The notes under the pieces were generated by a model. It was given only the letters and a program-made list of their open reading frames with translations. It had not been told where the DNA came from and made no database searches. The position numbers and the translations under genes are program-made. Of a stretch of 64,000 nucleotides of DNA, positions 18,771 through 27,391 are shown piece after piece. The stretch is from Methylocystis sp. SC2 (GTDB taxonomy: Bacteria; Pseudomonadota; Alphaproteobacteria; Rhizobiales; Beijerinckiaceae): contig NC_018485.1 of NCBI RefSeq assembly GCF_000304315.1, positions 2,202,501 to 2,266,500 on the forward strand, in the 5' to 3' direction. Position 1 is the stretch's first letter. Each line of letters begins with the position of its first letter.

Positions 18771-20132
18771 ATGGTCTTGCCGAACGACGAAGAACCGAAG
18801 CGCGTGGAATCTTCGGAAGCGCCCATCGATCATACAGAATCGCCGTCTGAGCCGCCGCCGCCGGTCAGACGCAAACGGCGCTCCTTCTTCGGCAGGCTGA
18901 CGTCGACGCTGCTGCTGCTCGTCCTCATCGCGGGCGCGGCTCTTTACGCGGCCATCGCGTTCAAGGACCGGGACGAGCGGCTGAAGATCGTCGCGGACTA
19001 TGCCGAGCCTTACGTCGGTCAGGCGAGCGGCGCCTTAGGAGAGCTGAAAGACCGGGTCCGCGCGCTGGTGGGCGACGGCGAACCGACGCAGACGACGGCG
19101 ATCGCGCCTGAGCCTTCGTCAAGCGATTCGCCCAAGTCCGGCGTGGAAGCGCCTGCGCCCTCCGCCGCGCCGGCGAAGCCTGCCGAAACGGCGGTCGAAC
19201 GGGCGCCGCCGGCGCCATCCGCGCCGGCGCAGAACGCCGCCATTGAGTCGCAGAACGCCGCGATCGAATCCCAAAAAGCGGCGGTCGCGGCCTTGCACGT
19301 CCGGGTCGATTCGGCCGAAGAACTGGCGCAACGCGCCTTGCGCGCCGCCGAGTCCGCCGAGGCGGCCGCCAACGCCGCCAAGAGCGCCGCCGAAGCGGCG
19401 GCGAAGGCGAGCCCGGCGACTGCCGCTACCGCCGCTACCGCCGAACAGGGGGGCGCGCTAACCGCCAACGAGCAGGTGACGGCGCTTGAAGGCCGCATCG
19501 ACGAACTCGGGAATGAGACCAAGGCGCTGCGCGAGCGCCTTGAATCTTCGAAGGGCGAGACGCGCGCGGCGCCGGAAGCCACGGCGGCCACGGCGGCTAA
19601 AACTCCCGACGGCCCTGCGGCGATCGTCGTCGTCGCCTATGCGCTGCAACGCGAGTTGGAGGCGGGCCGGCCTTATGCGCTCGAGACGAAGGCGCTGGCG
19701 CGGCTCGGCGCCGATCCCGCCGCGCTGGCGGCCCTCTCGCCATTCGCGGAAAAGGGCGCGCCGACCGCGGCGCAACTGAAGGCGGACTTCGCGCCGGCCG
19801 CCAAGCGCATTCATGCGCTTGAGAGCGGCGCATCCGGCGATCTTACCGAGCATCTGATGAAGGGCGCGAGCAAACTCGTGCGCGTTCGTCCTTCCGGTCA
19901 AGCGCCGACGACCGAGGCTCAGACGGTGGAAGAAAAAGTCGCTCACATCGAAGCGGCGCTCGCCCATGGCGATCTCGCTCAGGCGAACGCCGTTTTCGCG
20001 GCGCTCCCCGAAGCGGCCCAGAACGAAGCCAAGGACTTCGGCGCGACCTTGCGCGCCCGCGTCGACGCAGGACGGGCGGCCGACGATCTGCTGCATGGCG
20101 CGATCGCCGCGCTCGGCGCAACGAAAGAGTAA
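18771..20132 (+). CDS. Mic60/mitofilin-type inner-membrane protein
   Basis: 453 residues: a charged proline-rich N-terminus (1-35, RRKRRSFFGRL), one membrane helix at about 40-62 (LTSTLLLLVLIAGAALYAAIAF), a Pro/Ala linker, an alanine-rich coiled-coil region (about 155-265, with a duplicated AAIESQ unit), then a helical C-terminal domain like the mitofilin signature region. Alphaproteobacterial Mic60 homologues are encoded next to hemY, as here (gap 15 bp), and shape intracytoplasmic or inner membranes (established for the family). The usual upstream hemC and hemD are absent. No start site other than ATG 18771 is obvious. Confidence 0.8.
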   Translation: MVLPNDEEPKRVESSEAPIDHTESPSEPPPPVRRKRRSFFGRLTSTLLLLVLIAGAALYAAIAFKDRDERLKIVADYAEPYVGQASGALGELKDRVRALVGDGEPTQTTAIAPEPSSSDSPKSGVEAPAPSAAPAKPAETAVERAPPAPSAPAQNAAIESQNAAIESQKAAVAALHVRVDSAEELAQRALRAAESAEAAANAAKSAAEAAAKASPATAATAATAEQGGALTANEQVTALEGRIDELGNETKALRERLESSKGETRAAPEATAATAAKTPDGPAAIVVVAYALQRELEAGRPYALETKALARLGADPAALAALSPFAEKGAPTAAQLKADFAPAAKRIHALESGASGDLTEHLMKGASKLVRVRPSGQAPTTEAQTVEEKVAHIEAALAHGDLAQANAVFAALPEAAQNEAKDFGATLRARVDAGRAADDLLHGAIAALGATKE

Positions 20133-20147
20133 GCGGGATCCATCGCC

Positions 20148-21551
20148 ATGCTGTTTCTCTTGTTCTTCATCATCGCGCTCGCCGCGGTCGCCTATGGACT
20201 CGAATGGCTGATCGAACAGCCCGGGTCGCTCACGCTGGATTTCGCCGGCTATCAGTTCGAAGCGTCGATACCGGTGGCGGTGGCGGGTCTGCTGCTGGTC
20301 ATCGCCGCGACGGTCGTCCTCTGGGCGATCGCCATGGCGCTGCTGCGGCTGCCTGGCCGTTGGAGCGGCGGGTCGCGGACGAAGCGCCGGGACAAGGGAT
20401 TCGACGCGCTTTCGCAGGGATTGATCGCCGTCGGCTCCGGCGACGCCGCCCGCGCCCGCAAGGCCGCGCATGTCGCCGAACGGCTGCTGCCGAGCGAGCC
20501 GCTCACACAGGTTTTGAAGGCCCAGGCGGCGCAGCTCGCCGGCGATCGGCGGGTCGCGGAAGAGACCTTCCACAAGATGACGCTGAAGCCGGAGACAAAG
20601 CTGCTCGGCTTGCGCGGGCTGCATATCGAAGCGCGCCGACGCGAGGACGCCGACGCCGCGCATCATTTCGCCAAGGAGGCCCATGACATCGCGCCAGTGC
20701 CCTGGGCGGGCGCCGCGATGCTCGAACATCTCGCCGCGCAAGGCGACTGGCAGAAGGCGCGCGAAGCGATCGAGGCCAGTCTGACCGCCAAGGCGATCGA
20801 CGCGCCCACGGCGCAGAACCTTCGCGCCGTGATCGAAACCGCCATGGCGATGGAAAAGGAGCGCGATCATCCGCATGACGCGCTCCATCTCGCACGCCAG
20901 GCGCTAAAGCGCCGGCCGGGCTTTGCGCCCGCCGCCGTCGCCGCGGCGCGGGTGCTCGTCCGCCATGGCGACCAGAAGCAGGCGCTGAAGCTGATCGAAA
21001 CGGTCTGGGCGACGAAACCGCATCCTGACCTCGCCGCCGCCTATCTCGAGGCGCTGTCGGGCGAATCGAATATGTCGAAGCTCGCGCGGGTGGAGAGGCT
21101 CGCCCGCGCCGCGCCCAATGCGCCCGAGAGCCGGCATATCGTCGCCGAGGTCGCACTGTCGGCGCGCGACTTCGCCAAGGCCCGCGACGCGCTCGCGCCG
21201 CTCATCGCCGCCGGCCGTCATCCGACGGCGCACACCTGTCTGATGATGGCGGAGATCGAAGACGGAGAGCACGGACCGTCAGGTCCGGTGCGCGAATGGC
21301 TCGCCCGCGGCTCGCGCGCGCCGCGCGATCCTGTCTGGATCGCCGATGGCGTCGTCTCCAAGAACTGGCTGCCGATGTCGCCGGTCACCGGACGTCTCGA
21401 CGCCTTCGAATGGAAGCCGCCGCCGGACTCCGCGCAACATCTGACCGAGGAAGGCAAGCCCAACATTCCGGCCGCGTTCCTCACGCGTCCTGCGGAATCA
21501 ATCGCGCTGCCTGCGGCCGAGGTCTCGGGCGCGGCCGGGCAGCAGGCTTAG
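20148..21551 (+). CDS. hemY: HemY-type membrane protein with TPR repeats
   Basis: 467 residues. Two N-terminal membrane helices (LFLLFFIIALAAVAYGLEWL and IPVAVAGLLLVIAATVVLWAIAMAL) followed by the HemY_N feature LPGRWSGG and a long helical TPR-like part (KAAHVAERLLPSEPLTQVLKAQAAQLAGD). The C-terminus is proline-rich. This HemY is the proteobacterial protein associated with haem synthesis operons, not protoporphyrinogen oxidase; its role is unresolved. It follows Mic60 by 15 bp, and its end overlaps the convergent smr gene by 4 bp. Confidence 0.88.
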   Translation: MLFLLFFIIALAAVAYGLEWLIEQPGSLTLDFAGYQFEASIPVAVAGLLLVIAATVVLWAIAMALLRLPGRWSGGSRTKRRDKGFDALSQGLIAVGSGDAARARKAAHVAERLLPSEPLTQVLKAQAAQLAGDRRVAEETFHKMTLKPETKLLGLRGLHIEARRREDADAAHHFAKEAHDIAPVPWAGAAMLEHLAAQGDWQKAREAIEASLTAKAIDAPTAQNLRAVIETAMAMEKERDHPHDALHLARQALKRRPGFAPAAVAAARVLVRHGDQKQALKLIETVWATKPHPDLAAAYLEALSGESNMSKLARVERLARAAPNAPESRHIVAEVALSARDFAKARDALAPLIAAGRHPTAHTCLMMAEIEDGEHGPSGPVREWLARGSRAPRDPVWIADGVVSKNWLPMSPVTGRLDAFEWKPPPDSAQHLTEEGKPNIPAAFLTRPAESIALPAAEVSGAAGQQA

Positions 21552-22102
21552 CGCGCCCGATCGGCGCGGCGGATGCGCACATAAAGCGCGCCTTCGCCGC
21601 CGTGATGGCGGGCGGCTTCGCCAAAGCCCACGACGACGTCGCGCAGATTCGGCGCTTCGAGCCACATCGGCACGACGCGCCGCAGCACGCCCCCTTCGTC
21701 GCGCGTCAGCCCCTTGCCCGTCACGATGATCGCGATTCGCGCGCCATTCGCCTGACATCTGCGCAGGAACGCCGTTAGCGAGCGCTGCGCCTCCGCCTGC
21801 CGCAGCCCGTGAAGATCGAGCTTGGCGTCGACGTCAATCCTGCCGCGCTTGATCTTCACGAAGGTGCGCGGGTCGATGTCGATCGGCCGCGGCGGCGCCT
21901 TCGGCGCCCCTGGGCGATCGCAGACCGCCGAAGGCCCCGAAGGGGGCGATGGCGCGGCGTTTTCAGCGGCCGGCGGCGTCGGCGACACGGGCTTTTGGGG
22001 ACGCGCCCGAGCAGGTCGAACGTCGGCCGTCGCCATCATCCAAAGCTCGGCTTCGGCCTGCGACAGCCGGCGCGCATATCGACGGGAATTCTCCTCGCTC
22101 AC
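21548..22102 (-). CDS. Smr-domain protein
   Basis: 184 residues from GTG 22100-22102, overlapping the mltA stop by 4 bp (GTGA). The N-terminal 90 residues are basic and proline-rich; the C-terminal Smr domain has LDLHGLRQAEAQRSLTAFL, IIVTGKGL and VVVGFGEAARHHGGEGALYVRIRR. The small MutS-related domain has nuclease activity in some proteins; the rhizobial stand-alone form is uncharacterised. Operon with mltA and the Tim44-like gene. Confidence 0.9.
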   Translation of the reverse strand: MSEENSRRYARRLSQAEAELWMMATADVRPARARPQKPVSPTPPAAENAAPSPPSGPSAVCDRPGAPKAPPRPIDIDPRTFVKIKRGRIDVDAKLDLHGLRQAEAQRSLTAFLRRCQANGARIAIIVTGKGLTRDEGGVLRRVVPMWLEAPNLRDVVVGFGEAARHHGGEGALYVRIRRADRAR

Positions 22103-23214
22103 GGATCGTCCCCAACGTCCTTCGGCAGCAGCACGATCATGTCGGCGCCGTGGCGGATGTCGCCGGCCCGCCGCCCCGCCGCTTCGCCCGCGCCGAAAAA
22201 AAGATCGGCGCGCGCAGGACCAATTATGGCAGATCCGGTGTCCTGCGCGATCATCAGGCGACGAAAGGGCGTTTCCGCCTCTCCTTGCCACGGAATTCGC
22301 GCGGCGATCCAGAACGGCAGGCCGTAGCACCAGATCGAGCGATCGACGGCGATCGAGCGGAACGGCGTCAGCGGCGCGCCCTGGCCGCCGATCGGTCCGA
22401 TCCTGCGCCGCTCCGACGCGTCGATCTCGAAGAACACATAGGAACGATTCTGCTGCATCAACCGGCGGCCCGCTTCGCCGGGACCGGCGCCGAGCCGCCG
22501 CAATGTCTCCTTCAAAAGTTCGAGCGACATCTCGGCTTTCGTCACCAGGCCGCGCTCGATCATCAGCCGGCCGACGGACGTATAGGGCCAGCCGTTGCGC
22601 CCGGCATAGGTCAACGCCATGACGCCGCCGCCGGGCAGTCGCAGCCGCGCCGAACCCTGCACCTGGATGAGGAACAATTCGACCGGGTCGCGAACATAGG
22701 CGAGAGGATGCGCGCTCGGCGCCGCGCCTTCCTCTTCGATCGCGCGCCGATCCGGATAAGGCACGAGCGCGCCATCGGCCCGCCGTCGCGCGCTGGTCAG
22801 CGTCTCGCCGGAGGACAGGGAGAGCGGCGAGTCGTTCAAAGTGACGAGATCGCGCGGACGCGACAGGACCGGGGTCGTGAAGCCCGGCTCGGGCGACAAT
22901 CTGGCGTCGACCTCCACCTCGTAATAGGCGGTGACGAAGCCCTGCGTCTTAATGGCGTGCGGGCGAAACCAGTCCTGAAAGAAGCGGCCAGGATGATCGA
23001 TTGCGCCGAGCGCCGCCCGCGCGGCGGCGACGAGCGAGGGGGGCGGCGCGACGGCGCTGCGTTGTTCTTGCGCCTTGGCGTCGATGATCTCGGCGGAGCG
23101 CCGGAAGGCGTCGAAAGCGGCGGCGAGATCGTCGGCCGCAAAGCCGTCGATCTCTTCAAACTCTATGTGTTGCAGCAGATCGGACGCGGAAAACTGCGGC
23201 GCATTCCGCGACAT
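22099..23214 (-). CDS. mltA: Membrane-bound lytic murein transglycosylase A
   Basis: 371 residues. The MltA domain includes the QGFVTAYYEVEVDARLS segment and VELFLIQVQGSARL; the C-terminal 3D domain appears as LMIAQDTGSAIIGPARADLFFGAG, with the catalytic Asp in AQDTG. Cleaves peptidoglycan between MurNAc and GlcNAc, forming anhydro-MurNAc. No obvious lipobox or signal peptide at the chosen ATG; rhizobial homologues are often annotated this way, so export is uncertain. Starts 2 bp after the Tim44-like gene. Confidence 0.9.
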   Translation of the reverse strand: MSRNAPQFSASDLLQHIEFEEIDGFAADDLAAAFDAFRRSAEIIDAKAQEQRSAVAPPPSLVAAARAALGAIDHPGRFFQDWFRPHAIKTQGFVTAYYEVEVDARLSPEPGFTTPVLSRPRDLVTLNDSPLSLSSGETLTSARRRADGALVPYPDRRAIEEEGAAPSAHPLAYVRDPVELFLIQVQGSARLRLPGGGVMALTYAGRNGWPYTSVGRLMIERGLVTKAEMSLELLKETLRRLGAGPGEAGRRLMQQNRSYVFFEIDASERRRIGPIGGQGAPLTPFRSIAVDRSIWCYGLPFWIAARIPWQGEAETPFRRLMIAQDTGSAIIGPARADLFFGAGEAAGRRAGDIRHGADMIVLLPKDVGDDP

Positions 23215-23216
23215 GC

Positions 23217-23918
23217 TCAGTCTTCAGATTGCGTCGCGATGAGCTTCCAATTCGGATCATTCGCTTTTGCGTCGCGTGCGAAGGTCCAGCGCTCGACGAC
23301 CTTGCGCGTCTGCCCGCCGTCGATCGTTTCGCCGGCCTTGTCACGCCGCACGCTCATCAGCCGAACGACGAAACGGACGGTCACCTCATTGCGGCCGGCG
23401 ATGGCGCGGGCGGCGTCCACCGTCGCCGAGTCGATCGCGACGACCGCGGTCTCCATGCTTTCGCCCTGCTGCTCCCGCCGCGCGATCTCCGCCGAAAACC
23501 CGTCGAAGACGTCCTGCGACAGCAGCGGCCTCAAGGTTTCCCGGTCGCCCTTGGCGAAGGCGGTGACGATGAGCTCATAGGCGCGGCGCGCGCCGCTGAC
23601 GAAGGATTTGCCGTCGAAATTGGGATCCGACGCCGCCACCGCGTCGAGGCCGCTCCAGGCGGCGGCGACGCCTTTCTCAGCCACGCCCTCCCAACGCTCG
23701 GCCCCCATGGGGCGCGCGCGCGCTTCGACGGGCGGCGCGACGTTCGACGCGGGCGCGACCGCCGCGGGGGCCGGACCGCGGGGCGCGAAGCGCGCGGGGG
23801 GCGGCGTATCGCGATCCACCCGCATTCCGAGCACCGAGCGCAGTTTCCAGATGACGAAAACCGCGAGCGCCGCGAAAACGATAAGGCTGGGATCGAAGAG
23901 ATCGCCGGAGGCCGGCAT
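23217..23918 (-). CDS. Tim44-like (TimA) membrane-anchored protein
   Basis: 233 residues from ATG 23916-23918, which has GGGAG seven bases upstream; an ATG at 23954 lacks one. Single N-terminal membrane helix (LIVFAALAVFVIWKLRSVLG), a proline-rich linker, then a Tim44/mL45-like alpha-beta domain (FDGKSFVSGARRAYELIVTAF to WTFARDAKANDPNWKLIATQ). The mitochondrial relative docks import motors; bacterial TimA is periplasmic or inner-membrane associated with an unclear role. Divergent from fxsA with secB beyond, a conserved alphaproteobacterial neighbourhood. Confidence 0.88.
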   Translation of the reverse strand: MPASGDLFDPSLIVFAALAVFVIWKLRSVLGMRVDRDTPPPARFAPRGPAPAAVAPASNVAPPVEARARPMGAERWEGVAEKGVAAAWSGLDAVAASDPNFDGKSFVSGARRAYELIVTAFAKGDRETLRPLLSQDVFDGFSAEIARREQQGESMETAVVAIDSATVDAARAIAGRNEVTVRFVVRLMSVRRDKAGETIDGGQTRKVVERWTFARDAKANDPNWKLIATQSED

Positions 23919-24033
23919 TGGCAACTCCCGAATAAATTTGTCGTCGGGTATCATGTCGCTTCGAACATGTCACGAATCAAGGGGCGGGCGTATCGCCGCG
24001 GGGCGGGTAGGGCCGCAAAGATCGGATGATTCG

Positions 24034-24495
24034 GTGAAATCTAAGCTTGTCGGCGCCGTCCTCGCAACATGGATCGTGCTGGAGATTCTCTGTTTCGCGC
24101 TCGTCGTCCACGCCGTGGGGCTTCTCGCGGCGATGGCGCTCGCCATCGGCGCGTCGCTGCTTGGCCTCTCCGACGTGCGGCGCCTCCTCGATTTCGTCCG
24201 CGCCGGAGTGGCCGCCAAGGCGAAAGGCGAAAGCGCCGCCAAGCTCGACGGCGCCATGCTTGACGGGGCGATGCAGGCGCTCGCCTCGATCCTGCTCATT
24301 CTTCCCGGCTTCGCCTCGGATTTCGTCGGGCTGGCGCTGAAGTCGCCGTCCGTGCGGCAGAGCCTGGCGCGGCGGCTGCGGGCGCGGTCCGGGCGCGCAG
24401 ACCCGCGAATCATCGACCTCGACCCGCGCGAATGGCGGCGCGAGGCGCGCGGCTCCAGGGGAAGGCCGCGCCGAAGCACGGCGAAGCAGGACTAG
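24034..24495 (+). CDS. fxsA: FxsA-family membrane protein
   Basis: 153 residues from GTG 24034 (the ATG at 24027 is out of frame). Two to three hydrophobic helices near the N-terminus (VGAVLATWIVLEILCFALVV, AVGLLAAMALAIGASLLGL), then the family stretch ASILLILPGFASDFVGLAL, and a charged tail RARSGRADPRIIDLDPREW. FxsA overproduction reduces phage T7 exclusion by the F plasmid in E. coli; the native role is unknown. Divergent from the Tim44-like gene and upstream of secB. Confidence 0.88.
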   Translation: MKSKLVGAVLATWIVLEILCFALVVHAVGLLAAMALAIGASLLGLSDVRRLLDFVRAGVAAKAKGESAAKLDGAMLDGAMQALASILLILPGFASDFVGLALKSPSVRQSLARRLRARSGRADPRIIDLDPREWRREARGSRGRPRRSTAKQD

Positions 24496-24574
24496 CGCAA
24501 CGCCTTGTTCGCTTCTGACAGACGTGTTAGGCGGGCGCGAATTCTCATGACAACGGCTTTGCTGGAGATCCTAC

Positions 24575-25051
24575 ATGACCGACACCAATGGCAACGGCGC
24601 GCAAGGAGCGCCGGGCGGCGCTCCGGCCCTCAATTCGCTTGCTCAATATCTGAAGGATTTCTCCTTCGAAAATCCCAATGCGCCGCGTTCGCTCGGCGCG
24701 CAGGAGAAGGCGCCGAACATCTCGATTCAGGTCAACGTCAACGCCAAGCAGCTGGCGCCGACCGACTTCGAAGTCAGTCTGACGCTCGACTGCAAGGCCG
24801 GCGAGGGAGACGGACTCCTCTTTAAGCTCGACCTTGAATATGGCGGCGTGTTCCGACTGATGAACATTCCCGAAGAGCAGGTGCATCCGATCGTGATGAT
24901 CGAATGCCCGCGCATGCTGTTCCCCTTCGTGCGCCAACTTGTGGCCGACGCGACGAGCAAGGGCGGCTATCCGCCGCTCTATATCGATCCGATCGACTTC
25001 GTCGCGCTCTATCAGCAAAAGGCCGCCGAAGCGGCCGCTCAGGGCAATTAG
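24575..25051 (+). CDS. secB: Protein-export chaperone SecB
   Basis: 158 residues, within the family range. Central beta-rich core [23 protein letters not shown], then [37 protein letters not shown] and the conserved [18 protein letters not shown] tetrameric cytosolic chaperone that holds preproteins and delivers them to SecA. N-terminal 20 residues are Gly/Ala-rich. Its stop overlaps the end of the convergent dnaQ gene by 4 bp. Confidence 0.97.
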   Translation: MTDTNGNGAQGAPGGAPALNSLAQYLKDFSFENPNAPRSLGAQEKAPNISIQVNVNAKQLAPTDFEVSLTLDCKAGEGDGLLFKLDLEYGGVFRLMNIPEEQVHPIVMIECPRMLFPFVRQLVADATSKGGYPPLYIDPIDFVALYQQKAAEAAAQGN

Positions 25052-25764
25052 CGAACGACGCTCGGCGCGGAATCTTCGTCGCTTGCGATATAGCGCTCCC
25101 AGATCGGCGATTTGATCGTCGCGACAAAGGCGGAGTGGGCCGTCTCTTCGACCGCGCTTAGTCGCGGCGGGAGCGGCTCGGGGCGACGGCGCAGCAGATC
25201 GTTCAAGGCGGCGATGCGCACCGCGTGAACGGTCTGAAGCGACAGCGCCGACTGCCGTCCGCCGCAAAGCTCGGCATAGACCTCGGCGAGGAGATTGGCG
25301 TCGAGCAGAGCGCCATGCTTTTCGCGCCGCGAGAGATCGATCGCGTAGCGCTGACACAAGGCGTCGAGAGAATTCGGGCCGCCAGGATGACGGCGGCGCG
25401 CCATGGCGAGCGTGTCGATGATGCGCCCGCCGCCGAGCGGCGGCAAATTCATGAGCGCGAATTCGGCGTTGAGAAAGCGCGTATCGAATTCAGCGTTGTG
25501 AATGACCAGCGGCGCATCCTCGATAAAGTCGAGAAATTCAGCGGCGATTTCCTTGAAGATCTTGTGCTGCGCCAGAAATTCGCGCGAGAGGCCATGCACC
25601 CGGAAGGCCTCGTCCGGCATGTCGCGTTCCGGATCGACGTAGCAGTGGAAATGCCGGCCTGTCGGGATGAGATTGGAAATCTCGACCGCGCCGATTTCGA
25701 CCACGCGATGCCCGCTCGACGGATCGAGCCCCGTCGTTTCAGTATCGAGAACGATCTCCCGCAT
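25048..25764 (-). CDS. dnaQ: DNA polymerase III epsilon subunit (proofreading exonuclease)
   Basis: 238 residues. The DEDDh exonuclease motifs are all visible: Exo I DTETTGLD (residues 7-14), Exo [11 protein letters not shown], and Exo [17 protein letters not shown] with the general-base His. Provides 3-prime to 5-prime proofreading in the replicative polymerase. Lies 3 bp after coaE on the same strand, the usual alphaproteobacterial order near the origin. Confidence 0.96.
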   Translation of the reverse strand: MREIVLDTETTGLDPSSGHRVVEIGAVEISNLIPTGRHFHCYVDPERDMPDEAFRVHGLSREFLAQHKIFKEIAAEFLDFIEDAPLVIHNAEFDTRFLNAEFALMNLPPLGGGRIIDTLAMARRRHPGGPNSLDALCQRYAIDLSRREKHGALLDANLLAEVYAELCGGRQSALSLQTVHAVRIAALNDLLRRRPEPLPPRLSAVEETAHSAFVATIKSPIWERYIASDEDSAPSVVR

Positions 25765-25767
25765 TTT

Positions 25768-26373
25768 TCACCCGAGCCGCGCTTCAAGCGCTTTGACGAT
25801 GTTTCGCACCTCTTGACGCGCTGCGTCCAGACCCCGGTCGGTATGGACCACGAAATCGGCGCGGGCGCGTTTTTCTGAATCAGGCGTCTGCTTCGACAGA
25901 ATGGACGCGAATTTCTCGGTCGTCATGCCTTCCCGGGCGAGAACGCGCGCCTTTTGCACATCTTCCGGCGCGGTGACGACGACGATGACGTCGAAGTCCT
26001 TTTCGGCGCCGGTTTCAAACAGCAGCGGGATGTCGAAGACGACGATGCGGTCGCCCTGATTGCGGCGTTCGTCGATCAGCGCGTCGCGCGCCGCCCACAC
26101 CATCGGATGCACGATCGCTTCCAGGCGCTTGAGCGCCGCGGGATCGTCAAGCACGCGGGCGGCGAGCCGCCGACGGTCGACGACGCCATTGACGACCACG
26201 CCGGGAAAGGCGCGCTCGATTTCGGCGGCCGCCGGTCCCTTATAAAGATCATGCACGAGCTGATCGGAATCGAGAACCGCGACGCCTTCGACGCGAAACA
26301 TGTCTGCCGTCGTCGACTTGCCCATGCCGATCGAGCCGGTCAGCCCCACGCGCAACAATTTTGGCTGTGTCAC
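25768..26373 (-). CDS. coaE: Dephospho-CoA kinase
   Basis: 201 residues from GTG 26371-26373, overlapping the maf stop in a GTGA junction. P-loop GLTGSIGMGKST at residues 10-21, VLDSDQLVHDLY (CoA-binding) and IPLLFETGAEKDFD. Phosphorylates the 3-prime hydroxyl of dephospho-CoA as the last step of CoA synthesis. The open frame extends far upstream into maf sequence in another frame; the GTG overlap fits the family N-terminus (RVGLTGSIG). Confidence 0.95.
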   Translation of the reverse strand: MTQPKLLRVGLTGSIGMGKSTTADMFRVEGVAVLDSDQLVHDLYKGPAAAEIERAFPGVVVNGVVDRRRLAARVLDDPAALKRLEAIVHPMVWAARDALIDERRNQGDRIVVFDIPLLFETGAEKDFDVIVVVTAPEDVQKARVLAREGMTTEKFASILSKQTPDSEKRARADFVVHTDRGLDAARQEVRNIVKALEARLG

Positions 26374-26990
26374 GAGAGGAGCGCCCCTTCGCGCCGAAGC
26401 GCTTCGAGAAGCTCCAGCAGCGGAAGCCCCATGATGGTCCAGTAATCGCCTTCGACCTTGGAAAAGAGTTGCGCGCCCAGGCCTTCGATCTGATAGGCGC
26501 CGGCCGACGTCAGGGCGGTCTCTCCGACCGCCGTGAGATAAGCGGCGATGAAGTCCTCGCTCAGCGCGCGCATGGCGAGCTCGGCGACGACGACCGTCGC
26601 AAAGACGACGGCGCCGGCGCGCGCCAAAGCGATCGCCGAATGCAGGCGGTGCCGCCGGCCGGAGAGGAACCGCAGAAGCGCTTCGGCTTCCTGCATCGTC
26701 GCAGGCTTGCCGAATATCCTGCCTTCGCAGCTTGCGACCTGATCGGCGCCGAGCACGAGCCGGCCTTCGGAAGGAATGGCGAGCGCCTTGGCGCGCGCCA
26801 ACGCTAAAGCGATCGCGTCGGCGTCGGCGCCGACCAGCCGCGATTCGATCGCCCGTTCGTCGACATCCGCCGGAATCGACTCGAAAGGAACGCCCGAATG
26901 CAGCAGCGCCTGCCGCCGGCCGGCGCTCTTGGAGGCGAGAATCAGCGGCGCCGATTCGCGCCAGAAGGCCGCAGTTGAGGTCGCCGTCAC
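26370..26990 (-). CDS. Maf-family nucleotide pyrophosphatase
   Basis: 206 residues from GTG 26988-26990, with GGAGG nine bases upstream; a GTG two codons earlier and an ATG at 27068 are less likely. Maf motifs: LILASKSAGRRQALL, ADVDERAIE, VLGADQVASCEGRIFGKP and the Tyr/Gln-rich TSAGAYQIEGLGAQLFSKVEGDYWTIMGLP. Hydrolyses non-canonical or pyrimidine nucleoside triphosphates; linked to septum inhibition in Bacillus. Coupled to coaE. The usual neighbours ppsR and aroE are missing on this side of hemE. Confidence 0.92.
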   Translation of the reverse strand: MTATSTAAFWRESAPLILASKSAGRRQALLHSGVPFESIPADVDERAIESRLVGADADAIALALARAKALAIPSEGRLVLGADQVASCEGRIFGKPATMQEAEALLRFLSGRRHRLHSAIALARAGAVVFATVVVAELAMRALSEDFIAAYLTAVGETALTSAGAYQIEGLGAQLFSKVEGDYWTIMGLPLLELLEALRREGALLS

Positions 26991-27391
26991 GTCCACAGCC
27001 CTCCCGCATAAGCCGAAGAGCGGGGATAAAGCGCGGTCAAAAAACGCTCCGCTTCGGTTAGCGGGCACAGAGCCCCCAAACGCTCAACAGGAGAAGCCCT
27101 GTCGAACGGATTCGCGCCGACGCCGGTACAGAAGGGATTCACAGGCCATCCACAATCCCTTGCGCCGAGAACGTCCGATACGTCCATGATTCCGTTCGCT
27201 GTCTGAATTTTTACCGCAATTGCCGGCGTGACCGGTTCTTCGCGGCTCGCCTGTGGGCGACTGGTTAATGAAAATTAACTTTCGTCCGCTGCGCGATACA
27301 ACTGAAGAATCAATTCTTATTAAAATGAATTTTGTTTTAATGGCGTTTCGCGCTACCCCGCTTGTCGAGGACGACAGACGGAGCGAACGCG
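26991..27391. other. Candidate chromosomal replication origin (oriC) between maf and hemE
   Basis: A 401-bp gap that is AT-rich compared with its surroundings, especially 27190-27350. DnaA-box-like words related to TTATCCACA include CCATCCACA (about 27148), ACGTCCACA (minus side of the maf start, about 26989), GGATTCACA (about 27136) and the reverse match CGGGGATAA (about 27021). TTAA-N6-TTAAC near 27265-27280 resembles a CtrA half-site pair. Inverted repeats AAGAAT/ATTCTT (27305-27318) and ATTAAAA/TTTTAAT (27319-27341) could form an unwinding element. In Caulobacter and Sinorhizobium the origin lies beside hemE (established), and parAB-parS is 6-11 kb away. Also holds the divergent hemE and maf promoters. 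Confidence 0.55.

Noticed and set aside
21949..23580. 543-codon plus-strand reading frame
   Set aside because: Antisense to smr, mltA and the Tim44-like gene; Arg-rich with no domain, a high-GC shadow.
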